Both the position numbers and the translations under genes were made by a program. Below, piece by piece: positions 23,695-35,510 of a DNA stretch of 64,000 nucleotides (position 1 is its first letter; each line of letters opens with the position of its first letter). Source of the stretch: Vigna angularis. Taxonomy: Eukaryota > Streptophyta > Magnoliopsida > Fabales > Fabaceae. A model generated the notes under the pieces. It was not told where the DNA came from. It worked only from the letters and a program-made list of their open reading frames with translations, and did not search any database. Location: contig NC_068972.1 in assembly GCF_016808095.1 (NCBI RefSeq), forward strand, positions 24,296,289 through 24,360,288, given 5' to 3'.

Positions 23695-26159
23695 TGTAAC
23701 ACCCAAATAATTTAAAGGTATTACTAGTAGTAAAAAAACTAAATTAATTCGATATCTGATATAAACAACCAAACTTTATTTCAAGTCAACCAAAGTACGG
23801 TTCCAAACTTACAAACTTTAAACAATATAGTCCTCACCACTTAACATAAGTTGGAAATTAAACTTACAAGTCTTACATAACATATTTTTTTTTCAATAAA
23901 AATTTATTCTTTTTACAAAAATCCTTGAAAGTTTTTTCCAGCATGTCTCTCATCATCTCTAAGTTTTTTCAACTGCATCTGCAACATTATCTGCTCACGT
24001 ATAACATGAGTTATAAGATCATAGCACAAACAAATAAGAGTAAGCTAACCATAACATACAATCATTAAACTTACTTATAATATATATGTCAATCATGTAT
24101 TATTACAATTTATGAAGACAATTATCCCGATATCATTAATTCATTTTTCCTTAACTTCTTCAAAATCATCCTTCTCATTTTCATAAACCTTACAAGTATA
24201 CTATTCTTACTCACGAAGCCTTATGGTCAGACCGCTCTTTGCCTGCTTCTATAAGACTTACGAGTAATATGTTTATGTCAAAGCCTTATGGTCAGACCAC
24301 TCTATGCCTGCTTTCATAAACCTCATGTATTACTCTGCTCATATCAAGGTCTCATGGTATAAACCAAATATATTACTCCCGGTAGTAAACATCATTTCAT
24401 AATTAATGATTTCTTATATTCACCACAACATTTCAACAAATCATATCTTCTCATCCACCTAACTCAATCATTTTCGTTCTCTAATCATAAATTGATAATA
24501 ACCCATTTTCGTGTCAATATCCAAAATAAAATAAACCTATTGTCATATATCATACTCTTCTTATAATCTTATCTTTCCCATAACGAGTACAAACTCAACA
24601 TAATTTCACCAATCAAAGGTTATAGATAAGCCAAATTTTATTTTTATCTTTTTTATGACGTTACACAAAAAAATTTGTTCTTAGTACAAGTTCCACATTT
24701 AGGATCTAAACTGGTAAATAGAATCATAATTTACCTATAATCTTGGGTAAAAATTTCACTTCGATCATTAATAAAGTGAAAATTTGAAATTTTGCATCCC
24801 TAATTTCAAGAACATAAAATTTAGATCTTTAATAAACACCACTTTGTTTTTAGAAAAAATGGAACAATCAAAATACATCAACATGTCTTAGGAATTACAT
24901 ATCTAAATTTTCGGTTAATCTAATGGTTAACTAGGTAGAGATTGAGATTTATACAAGTCAAAAACATTATTCAATTGGGTTGTCGACTCTATAAAAATTG
25001 TGGAGTTAATTCCTCCAAGTACAGACATCCAGTTACAACCGAGTGGTCAAAATATAGTAATATATTTCTGGAATCATTTATCAAAATTTTCAACTTAATC
25101 CAACGGCAAAAGAAGGGGGAATTTAGATTTTTCCTATATAAGTTAGAGATAGAAATAAAGTGATGGTCATTCTACCCAAAATTATAATATTATTTTCTCT
25201 AAGTACAATTCTCAAATTAAAGATCCTGTTGGTCAAAGTTAATTTCTATGTCTTATAAACTATGTATTACATTTCCAAATTCATCTAACGATAGACTAAG
25301 TAGCAATTAGAGTTTTACTAAGATAGCTTCGAAAAATAAAATAAAAACGTGATCAAAATTTTAAATTTCACAAATTGATTGAGTATTTACTCCCACAATT
25401 TTATAGTTTACTTATTCAACATAATAAAATGTATTCATCACAGATTCCATACAAAATGAATATATTACAAAATAAATTAACAATAATAAAATATCATAAT
25501 ATAAGCATTTTAGGGAACTAAGAAGTTGAATCTGGCATAGCCGGTTAGACAACTTCGTATTCGTCCAGAAAAAGGCAATAAAAAAAAGAAACACAATAAA
25601 AGTCCTGGGGAAACAAGAAGTTGAATCTGGCATAGCCAGTTCGACAACTTCTTATCCTTCTTGAAAAATGCAAGAGAAAAAGAAACACAATAAAAGTCAC
25701 GGGGAAACAAGAAGTTGAATCTGGCATAGCCGGTTAGACAACTTCTTATCCTTCCAAAAAAATGTAAGAGAAAAAGAAACACAATAAAAGTCCTGGGGAA
25801 ACAAGAAGTTGAATCTGGCATAGTCGGTTCGACAACTTCTTATCGTTCCAAAAAATGCAACAGAAGCAAAATATCATTCGAAATCTATAAAGGGAATCAA
25901 AATTTTAAACATATTCAAGATTTCAAATCATACAAAAAAAAAAAACAAAAGACTTAAGGTTAGCTCCTTTTACATGATTCTCGGTCCTTCCTGGATGAAG
26001 AACACCTCTTCAGAAGCTCCTTCTACCTTCTCTACAACTCAAATTCTAGCACTATACGTATTGTATTGTAGGATTTTACTGTAGGATTATACAAAAAATT
26101 ATTTTTTTATTTCAAAAAAATCTAGTATCTTAATTACAACTATTTTCAAGAGTCTTACA
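23695..26159 (-). repeat. 5' LTR of chromovirus
   Basis: 2465-bp LTR, TGTAACACCC...AGTCTTACA in plus orientation. It has a duplicated ~70-bp block with AAGCCTTATGGTCAGACC (24219 and 24283) that is absent from the interrupted 3' LTR. Immediately to the right, sequence continues as ATCTCCCCAACAACAAAAC, the same internal text that borders the other LTR. Confidence 0.88.
25512..25860. repeat. ~94-bp tandem repeat x4 in chromovirus 5' LTR
   Basis: Counterpart of the 18482-18840 array with the same unit words. Unit number looks equal in both LTRs. Confidence 0.9.
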
Positions 26160-27166
26160 ATCTCCCCAACAACAAAACTTTTCGTCCTCGAAAATCACAC
26201 TGGCAAGGATGCGTTCAATTGTTCCTTTGGTAGTGTAAAACTCATCCCAACTATCATAGTAGCAATCATCAAATCTTGGGCTATCGATTGTAGCAATAGT
26301 GTTTCAATGTCAATGACCATTTCCCTTCCAATAACCTTAGACACCAAGTTGTTGGTTCTGAAACTGCCTCACCAATTCAGGTAGTAGCGAGTTATCCCAT
26401 TTGAAGAAGTTTGTTATGCCATATTTATGAGCATCATAGAGAATGTCATAGTCGTATGCCGGAGGTCATCAAGGTCTACCTAGTGCTCTAGATAGAACCT
26501 AATGGATTTTTCTTCAGTGACATGAATAATAGACACACATTTTGCAACCTTATGTACATCATCAATAGAGATGACAACTTCTTGAGCAATGGCCATGGCA
26601 ATGTTTGAAGGTTTTCTTTGAAAGAGGGTTTTGGAAAGGTGAATGCTTGAGAGAGAATTTGAAGTAATTTAGGAGGCATGAAAACGGTTGAGGTTTTTGA
26701 CGATTGAGTGTGAGGTGTAAGATGGTTTTCTTGGAATGGTAACCGTCAGACATTTAAGGGTAATCGTGATATATTTAATGTTATGCGTATGATTTTTTTG
26801 CTAATTATCATATGGCATACCTTTTTTGCTAATGCACAAAGGGGGAGAATGCTGGAAAAAGAGTTTTCTGTGTTAAACTTTCTGATAATGGTGGGATAAT
26901 GCTTTGATAGTGTCTCTGATATTCATATTATGATGATATTCTTTTTGTGCTCTGATATGAATCGTTTGTGCTCTGATATGAATTGATTTTTTTTGAGCTG
27001 ATTCAAATGAGAATATCTCAAAATGTTTGCAATGTTTTGCTCTGATACATGATCTGATATATTTGATAATCATTTGCACTAATACATTTTGACATGATAT
27101 GATTGGATTTGTACAACATGGTTGTTTATTAATCATGGTTGTGTATCATAAAAAAAAGGGGGAGAT
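26160..27166 (+). mobile_element. 3' internal remnant of copia family A
   Basis: The first ~35 bases are a second copy of chromovirus internal sequence next to the PPT. After about 26195 the text becomes the 3' internal end of a SIRE-like copia element. The stretch 26810-27166 matches, inverted, 59894-60130 (shared GGGGGAGAAT, the CTAATGC/GCATTAG region and the ATCATGGTTG/CAACCATG region) and ends in the PPT AAAAAAAGGGGGAGAT at 27151-27166. The minus strand from about 26660 to 26190 shows a degenerate unrecognised coding-like stretch (AIAQEVVISIDDVHKVAK, VTEEKSIRFYLEH) with stops. No gag or pol is present, so the element is truncated. Confidence 0.7.
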
Positions 27167-28597
27167 TGTTGAGATTGTTGATAGGAAGAGCACTGGTTTA
27201 GCTGAACCTACAATCTCAGAGCTTTTGGTTTTTTATGATGACAACATAATTAATAACACATGTGATGTTTATGTATTACATGTTCTATTGCTTACATGCT
27301 ACATGTTTTAATCAATGTATAAATCTGTTTAAAGCATGGAGAACATGATTGTGTTGTTACATTGCATTTCACTGTGCTATATAATTGATTTTATTTGTGA
27401 ATGCATGTCTGGTGTTTTATAGAATGAAAACCACAAGCATTTATATTGAACTTTTTATTGTGTGGCAAAACAACAGTTTTAAGTCAATTTCATTATGGGG
27501 TGAATCGATTAAAACTCGTGGCTTTGCACAAACTTGTTAAAAGTGCACTGTGAGGTTTTTCAAAGAAGAAGTTTTTCAAAACTATGTTTAACTGTGTTAC
27601 ATAGTCGATTATATGCAACTTGCATTCGACTAAGTCTATTACAGTTTTGAAATTCTGTTAATGCTTGTGTTAAATGTTACAACGGTTATATTTTTATATA
27701 TGTTGACCAAGCATATATTATGGATCGATTAGATTAATTGCACATTCAATTTATTGCATTAATTGCTGCTAACTGCTTTGATTGATTTGTTACATTCAAC
27801 TGCATTAGTAGCTAAGTCGATTATAATGCGTCTGAATTGTTAAAATCTATAAATTGACTCAAACTTGATCTTTGTAAGTACTTTTGTGATTCTAACAGTT
27901 TTGTGATATTTTGCAGAAAGTGCATTCTTACAGAGAAAGGGAAAAGCTCCAAGAAACAAGAAGTGACCGTGGTGTTCATCCACTTGTGGATTCTTGAAGA
28001 GCAAGTTAACTGCATTTACAAAGGCTGATCATATCTGCACATTTGGGTGTTACTGAAAGATTATAAGCTTCAATCTTGTAAAGATTGGTTTATTGTTTCC
28101 CTGTTGTGATTACAGGAAGAAGAGCGTGCTGCGTTCTTGACTTTGAGGGTGGCTCAAAGGGTTGGACTGCAGGAGAGGGGATTCTTGTTGCTAATCTGTT
28201 TTGTATATGCCGATATTTTGATTAGAGGGTTAGAGAGGTGTTTTATATTTTTGACGTGAGGTCGCTATAAATACCTAGTTTTAAAAACCTTGATCATTAT
28301 AGTGCATTGGCTTCCTGTGGTTGGAAGGACACTGGATGTAGGCTTGGTCGAACCAGTATAAAAACCAAGTGTTTGATCTTTCTATCCCTGCATTTTTATT
28401 TAGTCGACTGCATACTGCATTAAGTTGATTACATTTCCGCTGCATAAACAAATCTTTTTCCTTGCGTTTTAAGAAAGCTTTTAAAGGTATCCACTTTCTG
28501 AAAAAGATTTAAAGAAAACTTTGTTTTTACATTTCACCAATTCACTCCCCCCTACCCCCCTCTTGGTGTGAGAAATCAAGCCATTCTATTTTCAACA
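27167..28597 (+). repeat. LTR of SIRE-like copia family A
   Basis: Starts TGTTGAGATTGTTGATAGG right after a PPT and ends TATTTTCAACA, with TGTTGA/TCAACA terminal complementarity. It is related to the minus-strand LTR at 58493-59893. It contains several TCGATTA words and the sequence TATAAATACCTAG (28265-28277), a possible TATA-box region. No PBS follows at 28598, so this is a 3' LTR; sequence beyond it belongs to the Ptta gene. Confidence 0.85.
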
Positions 28598-28651
28598 ATA
28601 ATGTTCTAACATCTAAATGTTCTAACAACTATGTTCAATAACAAAATAAAA

Positions 28652-29031
28652 CTAATAATCTACATAGTCATCATCAGAATGATCTTCATCATCCTGCTGC
28701 TCTATAGATGGCTGGACTGGTGTGGGCTAGACTGATGTGGGCTGGACTGATGTGGACTGCTGAGCAACGACGGGTGATGGGGAGGGTCGTGGCTGGGTCA
28801 GAGGGATAGTGGAATAAATGTCTGAAGCATCAGGCAACGCTCTCATGACCAGGGACTTGAAGTTTGTAAACTCGGTTCTCAGGTCACTGTAATTTTCTCT
28901 CAAATCATGATTTTCCTGGTCACGTTGTTGTAGTAGTTGTGTCAAGCGCTCGATGGTGTCGTCAGCAGTAATGGTGGAAGAAGAAGGTTGGTGCTTCAGA
29001 GTACCTCCTCTTGATGTTGTATTGATGCAGT
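28652..29031 (-). pseudogene. C-terminal exon of plant En/Spm (Ptta-type) transposase
   Basis: Reads on minus TSRGGTLKHQPSSST, then the coiled-coil TQLLQQRDQENHDLRENYSD, LRTEFTNFKSLVMRALPD, then a Pro/Gln/Ser-rich tail and an acidic end DDEDHSDDDYVDY-stop at 28652. This is the usual C-terminus of Ptta/En-Spm proteins, in which a coiled coil follows the conserved domain. One in-frame TAG breaks the tail at about 28725. It continues the gene whose N-terminal part lies at 35511-37016; a 6.5-kb element separates the two. Confidence 0.82.
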
Positions 29032-30419
29032 CCTGCCTGACGTACCTTCCCCAATGTTTTCCTTTTGTAATTGTACATTTTATTGTATATGTGTATTAGC
29101 TTGCAAGGAGCATGGGTTACTATAAATACCCAGCTCCTCTCTTGTATTTGACACTTTTGAGATTAATGAGAATTGAGTTTTCTGAAACCAGAAACAATTC
29201 TCTCTTGAGAGTCAAGGCTAGAGAGTCCAAGGACTCCTCCCTCTAGCCACCTTCCAGCACACTACCTTCATATTCATTCTTTCATTTTTTATCCATGGTG
29301 CTTCTATCTCTTCCATGACGTCACGCTGAACCATTCTCCAGCTTCCTTGCATCAGCGCTCCTTAGCCACGTGCTCAGCCTTGAGCACACGTCACCTTCCT
29401 TCCACATCATTTGGTTTCTCCATCTCGCGCATCAGAAACCACATTCTTCATTCCATCATGCCTCAGCCACAACGTTATTTGCATTTCACTCTCTCAAGAG
29501 CTCCTCGACCATTAACCACATCCTCTTCACCATTTTGCTATGGTTTCATCACAGATTCCACGTTCAACCTCTATTCTACCTTGCTTCTGTCATTACAACC
29601 CTAGATCCAGGTTTTCCATCGAATATCATTTTCTCCGCTAGGGTTTCGTCTCACTTCCTCCTTCATTTTCATTGTTCCTTCGATTTCCACGATTGATTTA
29701 CCTTTTCCACCGTTTAAACACTATTTCTCACAGATTAATCGGTTCGTTTTAAGTTTCTCCCCATTCCTAGGGTTCCAACGGTCTCGATTAGGATTCTTCG
29801 TGTTCTTCTCTAATTTTAGGGTTTTTCCACAGAACAAACCATAGATCTTAAGGTTTTCTTCAATCGGTTTATAAAATTGGTTTATTCGCTCTCTGTTTCT
29901 CGTTCTCTCTCAAGATCGTCATATTCCGCTACATCTTTACTTGTCGGAGGAAGCTTCGTAGGAGTTGCATCGCGCCTTCGGTCACTTCTCGAAGCGACTA
30001 ATACCAACTGATGGAAGAGTCGCTAACTATTTACCCCTTAAACTATAATTACCTTTAAAATCAAAGGACAAGACTCAAACACAAACAATCAAAGACTTTC
30101 GGACTCTAATGTTACAAGGCTTAGAGTTTAATCTCTTTTAGCCTATTCACCCCTAACCGTGAACACAATTTAAAAATTCAAGTAATCAAAAAAAAGTTGC
30201 CAAGAGTTGAAAGAGCACCAAGGACTCTTCCAAAGCACTTGGACTTTTTTAAAAGGCCTTTTATAAAACAAAACTACACTAACAGTAGGCTAACACATGC
30301 CTATTACAAACACAAGCCTATTACAAATCAATTTGAACAAATCAAATACAAAGAAAACAAAACTATGCTGGGCTGCTACGGTCCTGGTCCTGGTCCACTT
30401 CATTCAACTTTGTTGCTCA

Positions 30420-30945
30420 AATTTGTTGCATTTTGATAATATAGTTTGTCTGAGGAAGTTCTTAAAGTGATAGTGTGCTCTTGCCAAGTCTTGTGAAAAG
30501 GAAAAGCTCGCGCTTTGTGTGTCAAAGGTCGGAGCGGTTCTCTTCAAGTTGGCTGAGTTGTCTCTTTCGGTTCGTTTGTCGAAGGAAGGTTCTTCCGTTC
30601 GTTTGTCGAACGAAAGGTGTTCTCGTTTCTTAATCTTTACTTCATATCTTGCAATCTGTACAAACATTATTTTAGTGAAAAAGGTTAATCACTATTCATA
30701 ATAATTAATGACTGGACATAAAATCTTTTGATTCGAACCAGGATAAAATTTCTGTGTTTATTTTCTTGAACTCTACACTCTTTAAACTCTTAGCACATCA
30801 ACTGTTCGATAAAATTTCACTAAGAAAATCAATTTTTGAAACCGACTATTTTAACTTGACTTTTGACCATAACACGCTTTCCGCTATTTTATTCCGCTAC
30901 ACGACTCGAGGATACCAGTTGTTTTAACCAACAGTTTATACTGCA
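30420..30945 (+). repeat. Fragment of copia family B LTR
   Basis: Inverse match to 51921-52440, including GTTCGTTTGTCGAAGGAAGG, TCAAGTTGGCTGAGTTGTC and the LTR terminus GTTTTAACCAACA. Only the 3' half of the LTR is present, so it is a truncated remnant inside the inverted-repeat element. Confidence 0.85.
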
Positions 30946-30989
30946 CTTTAATTGCATATTAATTTGATTCAGGTACGACCTCAATCACA

Positions 30990-31626
30990 TTGTCTCGATA
31001 CCTTTTTGTTTCTTGAGAGTTTAAGTGAATACCCTTGGGTATAAATAGCTTACGCGTTTAGTATAACTCTCTTTCGACGCTTTGACTTGTGGGTCGTTTA
31101 GTGTTGCTATTGGAAGCTTTTATCCTACTTGTTTTCCTATGTGTTTTTGTAAGGTTTTTCTATGTTTTTGGATGATTTGAGAATTTGTTTCTAGCGTTGG
31201 TGTTTCTATCTTTCCCGTTCTTTATGCTTAGGTATTTTCAGATTCTTATATTGTTTAATGTTATTTTATTAAACTTCAAAACCTGAGAGAATGATAATCG
31301 TAAGAGTCATTAAAAGTTGTCTTTATGAGAATGTTTCCTATATGATCATTATGAACTCCAACATATCAACAATCTTTTGAAACATCTACCTTATATATTC
31401 ATTAGACGTTGATTTGTGAAAAGTTTTATAAAACATTATTCAACCCCCCCTCCCTTTTCAGTGTTTTCCTGTGATTTTAAATTGTATCAAAGCTAACCCT
31501 AGGGGTTAGTTCTTAACAAAAGTTGAGGAAATGATCCAGATTGCAATAGAAAACAAAAGAACCAACAACCTTTAAACAAAGCCAAAGAAGAAAGGAAGCA
31601 GACACTGGAAAGATAAAGTCAGACAA
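30990..31626 (+). repeat. LTR 3' end, PBS and leader of copia family C/D
   Basis: Resembles 48190-48470 (TATAGCTTACG, TAACTCTCTT, GCTTTGACTT words). It then ends CAGTGTTTTCCTGTGATTTT, followed by a PBS-like TTGTATCAAAGC and a leader. The leader (CCAGATTGCAATAGAAAAC, AAGCAGACACTGGAAAG) is the inverse of the 320-bp units at 48480-49228. It breaks off at about 31626. Confidence 0.8.
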
Positions 31627-34547
31627 TGCTTCTGGAATCAATTCTCTTGAATCTCCACGCCAGTCCAATCCTATAATAACATATCACAATTTAGGTTAGT
31701 GAACCTTTTCCACATAGATATGAAGAGGATAAAATTTACACAATATAAAGGATCCCTCCCTTTTCTCCTGGTCTCGTGCACTTGATGCAGCTAAAAAATT
31801 TCTTTTTCTCTCAAATTACAAACTGCAATCAAATATTCACACTCAATTCAGCAGAGCAACCATTAATACCATCAATTTCCAGCTAAGACAAAAACAACTA
31901 AACAATCCAGAGGTAAGAAAGTTAAGCAACTCCCCTAATTAAATGGTTGATCTAGCTTGCTCCAAGCTCTATACTTAGATTCTGCTGCTACTTAAAATTC
32001 TTGACTCCAAATATTTATCAACTCTGCACACAACAACAAACCTATTCTACACTTTCTGCCTGCATTGATTCAGTTCAGATTTGCACACAAAAATTACACC
32101 AATTCTAGCAAAATACACATGGACATGGATATTAAACCAAATGCAAATGGGTATAATTCAAAGCTGAACTAAATTGATTTAAACAACCATCCATTCTAAT
32201 TTAAAATATGATCAATCCAATGGGTAAAAAGAATGATGTGCTTAATTAAACCACGAAGTCAGAATTGGAAATTAAGTGCTTTAGTCACTTCTTAAAACTG
32301 AATGATGCTTTGGCAGTTAAAACAAGTTCATGCACAAGCCTAATTACTCCAAAAAATCAGTTCATGCACAAATAACTAGGTGGCATGCAAGGGTATCCAA
32401 TCAATCAATCTGAACAAAACTTATATTCCAACAACAAGTGAAAAACAACTAGCCTATCAGACGGAACAAAGTCTAATCAGATCAATGGACATAAAGTGAT
32501 ATGATGCAATTCAGAACAATTCAGCTAAACTTAAACAAGGAATCTAAATAGAATGGAAATCTGCACAAATAAATCTCAACTGTTTAAGCTCCCAAACATC
32601 ACACTAAAGTTCAGTTATGCGCTCTCATAGTCCACTCTACTCAATCTTCATCAGATTCAAGACCCAACCTATTGCAACTATTTAAAGGATCCCAAAAAAG
32701 GTCTGTTCAGAATATAATGCAGTAATCAAACTAAAATTTGGGTGATTGCAGTAGTAGCTTACTCTTTTTGCCAAACAAATTATGGATTCTGCACAAGTAA
32801 ACAGTTAGCAAATAGTTAAGTAAAAATTGATTCTCTCATTCAAATGTGCCAAGGAATTAGGCTAAAACAGCCTCACAAGACTCACAAGACTCAGGCTTCT
32901 CTTTAGAAATTTAAAGCACATAAATGAAAGGGTTGGAATTGAAATTCCCCTTTGCAGTTCAAGGCTGGAGAGTCTTTCAGACCACCACCACCTAAGATGC
33001 TACCAAGCACACAACCTTTCTTTCAAATTCCAGAAACCAAAGTATAAAAGCTTCTCAATCAAGAATGGCTAGGCTAAGGCAAAGTCAGAGATCAGAACAG
33101 GACAACCAAAAAGCAATGACAGCACAACAGAGCAACTGACTCGAGATCAACTCTAGACCAGATTACAAAAGCAAACAAGAGCTCAATTAAAGAAGAGCAG
33201 ATCAGAGTTCACATATGAAGTAGAAAAAACTAAGACAACCAACAATTGACAAACAAGAAACAAAGCTATTTAAGAAGAAAACACACAAACTGAACCTACC
33301 AAAGCTCTAGAGTTGATGAACAAAGCAAATAAATGGTCAAACAAGGAACTGCATAATTAGGAAAATAGATCTACTATTTGCACAAAAACTTTGATTTGGT
33401 AGATTTGGTGCAGTAGTCATTTTGCATTTTTCTGCATAATACATCTTATAAGCAATGAATTCAGCACAAGCATATCCAAATACATGTATTAGTGGTCTAT
33501 TGAGTTGTAGTTACACATTTGAATGGCTTTTTCTCATTTTCAAATCTGCTTTGGTATTTTAGAAACTTGCCTCTTTTTTTAACCAACCATTTCAGACTTA
33601 ATAGATCAACTTTTAAACACCAAAAGTGCAATAACAGATTCCAAATTCAAAAAAATAATTCCACAGGAGTGAATTAAAAGACCAAACAGCAAAGACTCTA
33701 GGAATTTAAAATACTTAGACACTTAGTAATGATCTAATACTAAGCTGAATTTGACTCACAACAGAAAAATAAAAATAAGGCCAATTCTCGATGAAAATTG
33801 TTTCCATCACTTGTTGTTGTGTTTTCACAAAGTGTAACCAAGCTATGCTAGGCATTTCATTGCTTATATGGTATACATTTGCCACTACTTAGCAATTCAA
33901 CTGAAAACCATACTTCATTTGCAATTAACACAGAAATTGAAAATTGATTTAAGCTTAATGCAATGGCCAATTCAGATCTATACTGTTGCCAAATAAACTT
34001 GCACCCGAGCTCTTAGTCATACTTTTCATGGCTCATATGGTGTGCAGTTGTGAAGCAAACAACAAGACTCACTTCAGAATCAAGAATCATGAATTCAAGG
34101 CTCAAACTAGAAATTAAATGACAAAATAAACAAATAACATGACTAAGACATGACAAAAATGGATTTAGAAATTAAAATGACTCAATTAAATTGAAATCAC
34201 CGAATAAAATGAGAAATTATAATGACTCAAAGCACAAAACGATCAAACACATGCACAAAATCACACTATAGAATCCTAAACACTGAGTTTCAAATCTCAA
34301 ACAGAGAAAATAAACGCAAGACATTCAAGGAAGATAATGAACAACGCGTAAATTGAAGAACAAAATAAACACAACTTAGACAAAACCGAATCAAGAAAAA
34401 ACAAAACTCAGAATCAAGACAGAATCAAAATACAAAACTAGAAACAGAGACAAAGACGCGAATCAAACTAAAACAAGAATCGAAACAGAGATACTTACCT
34501 TTGACGCATGGACGAAACCAAAGATTTGATGACAACTGATGGAAGAG
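31627..34547. other. Gene-free AT-rich interior of inverted-repeat element
   Basis: About 2.9 kb, A-rich on plus, with no frame above about 60 codons, no tandem array and no LTR end recognised. It may be the non-coding interior of the element; I see no RNA gene in it. Confidence 0.5.
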
Positions 34548-35510
34548 TCGCTCCGAGAAGTGACCGAAGGCACGATGCAACTCCTACGAAGCTTCCTCCG
34601 ACGAGTAAAGATGCAGCGAAATATCATGATCTTGAGAGAGAACGAGAAACAGGGAGCGAACAAACCAAATTTATAAACCGATTGAAGAAAACCTTAAGAT
34701 CTATGATTTGTTCGGTGGAAAAACCCTAAAATCAGAGAAGAACACGAAGAATCCTAATCAAGACCGTTGGAACCCTAGGAATGGGGAGAAACTTAAAATG
34801 AACCGATTAATCAGTGAGAAATACTCTTTAAATGGTGGAAAAGGTAAATCAATCGTGGAAATCGGAGGAACAATGAAAATGAAGGAGGAAGTGAGAGGAA
34901 ACCCTAGCGGAGAAGATGATATTAGGTGGAAAACCTGGATCTAGGGTTGCAATGACAGAAGCAAGGTAGAATAAAGGTTGAACGTGGAATCTGTGATGAA
35001 ACCATAGCAAAACGGTGAAGAGGATATGGTTGATGGCCGAGGAGCTCTTGAGAGAGTGAAATGCAAATGACGTTGTGGCTAAGGCATGATGGAATGAAGA
35101 ATGTGGTTTTTGATGCGGGAGATGGAGAAACGAAATGATGTGGAAGGAAGGTGACGCGTGCTCAAGGCTAAACACGTGGCTAAGGAGCGTTGATGCAAGG
35201 AAGTTGGAGAATGGTTCAACGTGACGTCATGGAGGAGATAGAAGCACCGTGGATAAAAAATGGAAGAATGAAAATGAAGGTAGTGTGCTGGAAGGTGGCT
35301 AGAGGGAGTCCTTGGACTCTCTAGCCTTGACTCTCAAGAGAGAATTGTTTCTGGTTTCAGAAAACTCAATTCTCATTAATCTCAAAAGTGTCAAATACAA
35401 GAGAGGATCTGGGTATTTATAGTAACGCATGCTCTTTGCAAGCTGATACACATGGACAATAAAATGTAAAATTACAAAAGGAAAACATTGAGGAAGGTAC
35501 GTCAGGCAGG

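Larger units (their letters stand above)
14826..26159 (-). mobile_element. Ty3/gypsy chromovirus (Tekay-like), two LTRs, defective
   Basis: The LTRs run TGTAAC...TCTTACA in plus orientation (14826-19386 and 23695-26159); on the coding minus strand they read TGTAAGAC...GTTACA, an end style typical of Tekay/Del chromoviruses. The initiator-Met-type PBS lies at 23679-23691 and the PPT at 19387-19401. Internal order on minus is gag, remnant protease, RT, RNase H, H2C2 integrase and chromodomain-like tail, as expected for Ty3/gypsy. The 3' LTR is split by a solo LTR (15080-17716). The LTRs also differ by large indels: about 0.8 kb is missing from the 3' LTR after position 17805, and about 0.25 kb is missing from the 5' LTR near 26045. 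The right flank continues with PPT-side internal sequence rather than a target duplication. The copy is inactive. Confidence 0.92.
29032..35510. mobile_element. 6.5-kb element with ~965-bp terminal inverted repeats, splitting the Ptta gene
   Basis: Left arm 29032-29998 (CCTGCCTGACGTACCTTCC...) and right arm 34548-35510 (...GAAGGTACGTCAGGCAGG) are inverted copies along their full length. Both carry CTATAAATACCCAG-like promoter text near the outer end and GAATTGAGTTTTCTGAAACC downstream. The insertion interrupts a Ptta coding exon, whose reading resumes on the other side. Flanks resemble a degraded ~9-bp duplication (TGCATCAAT versus TGTAAT on minus), so a MULE origin is likely but not proven. 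The interior holds LTR fragments (30420-31626) and 2.9 kb without genes. No transposase is present. Open frames of about 105 codons in the two arms are mirror images in non-coding TIR and are not called. Confidence 0.8.

Noticed and set aside
29370..35175. Mirror-image ~108-codon frames in both arms (29370-29696 plus, 34849-35175 minus)
   Set aside because: They are copies of one frame in non-coding inverted repeats, Phe/His/Ser-rich from CT-rich DNA, with no domain.
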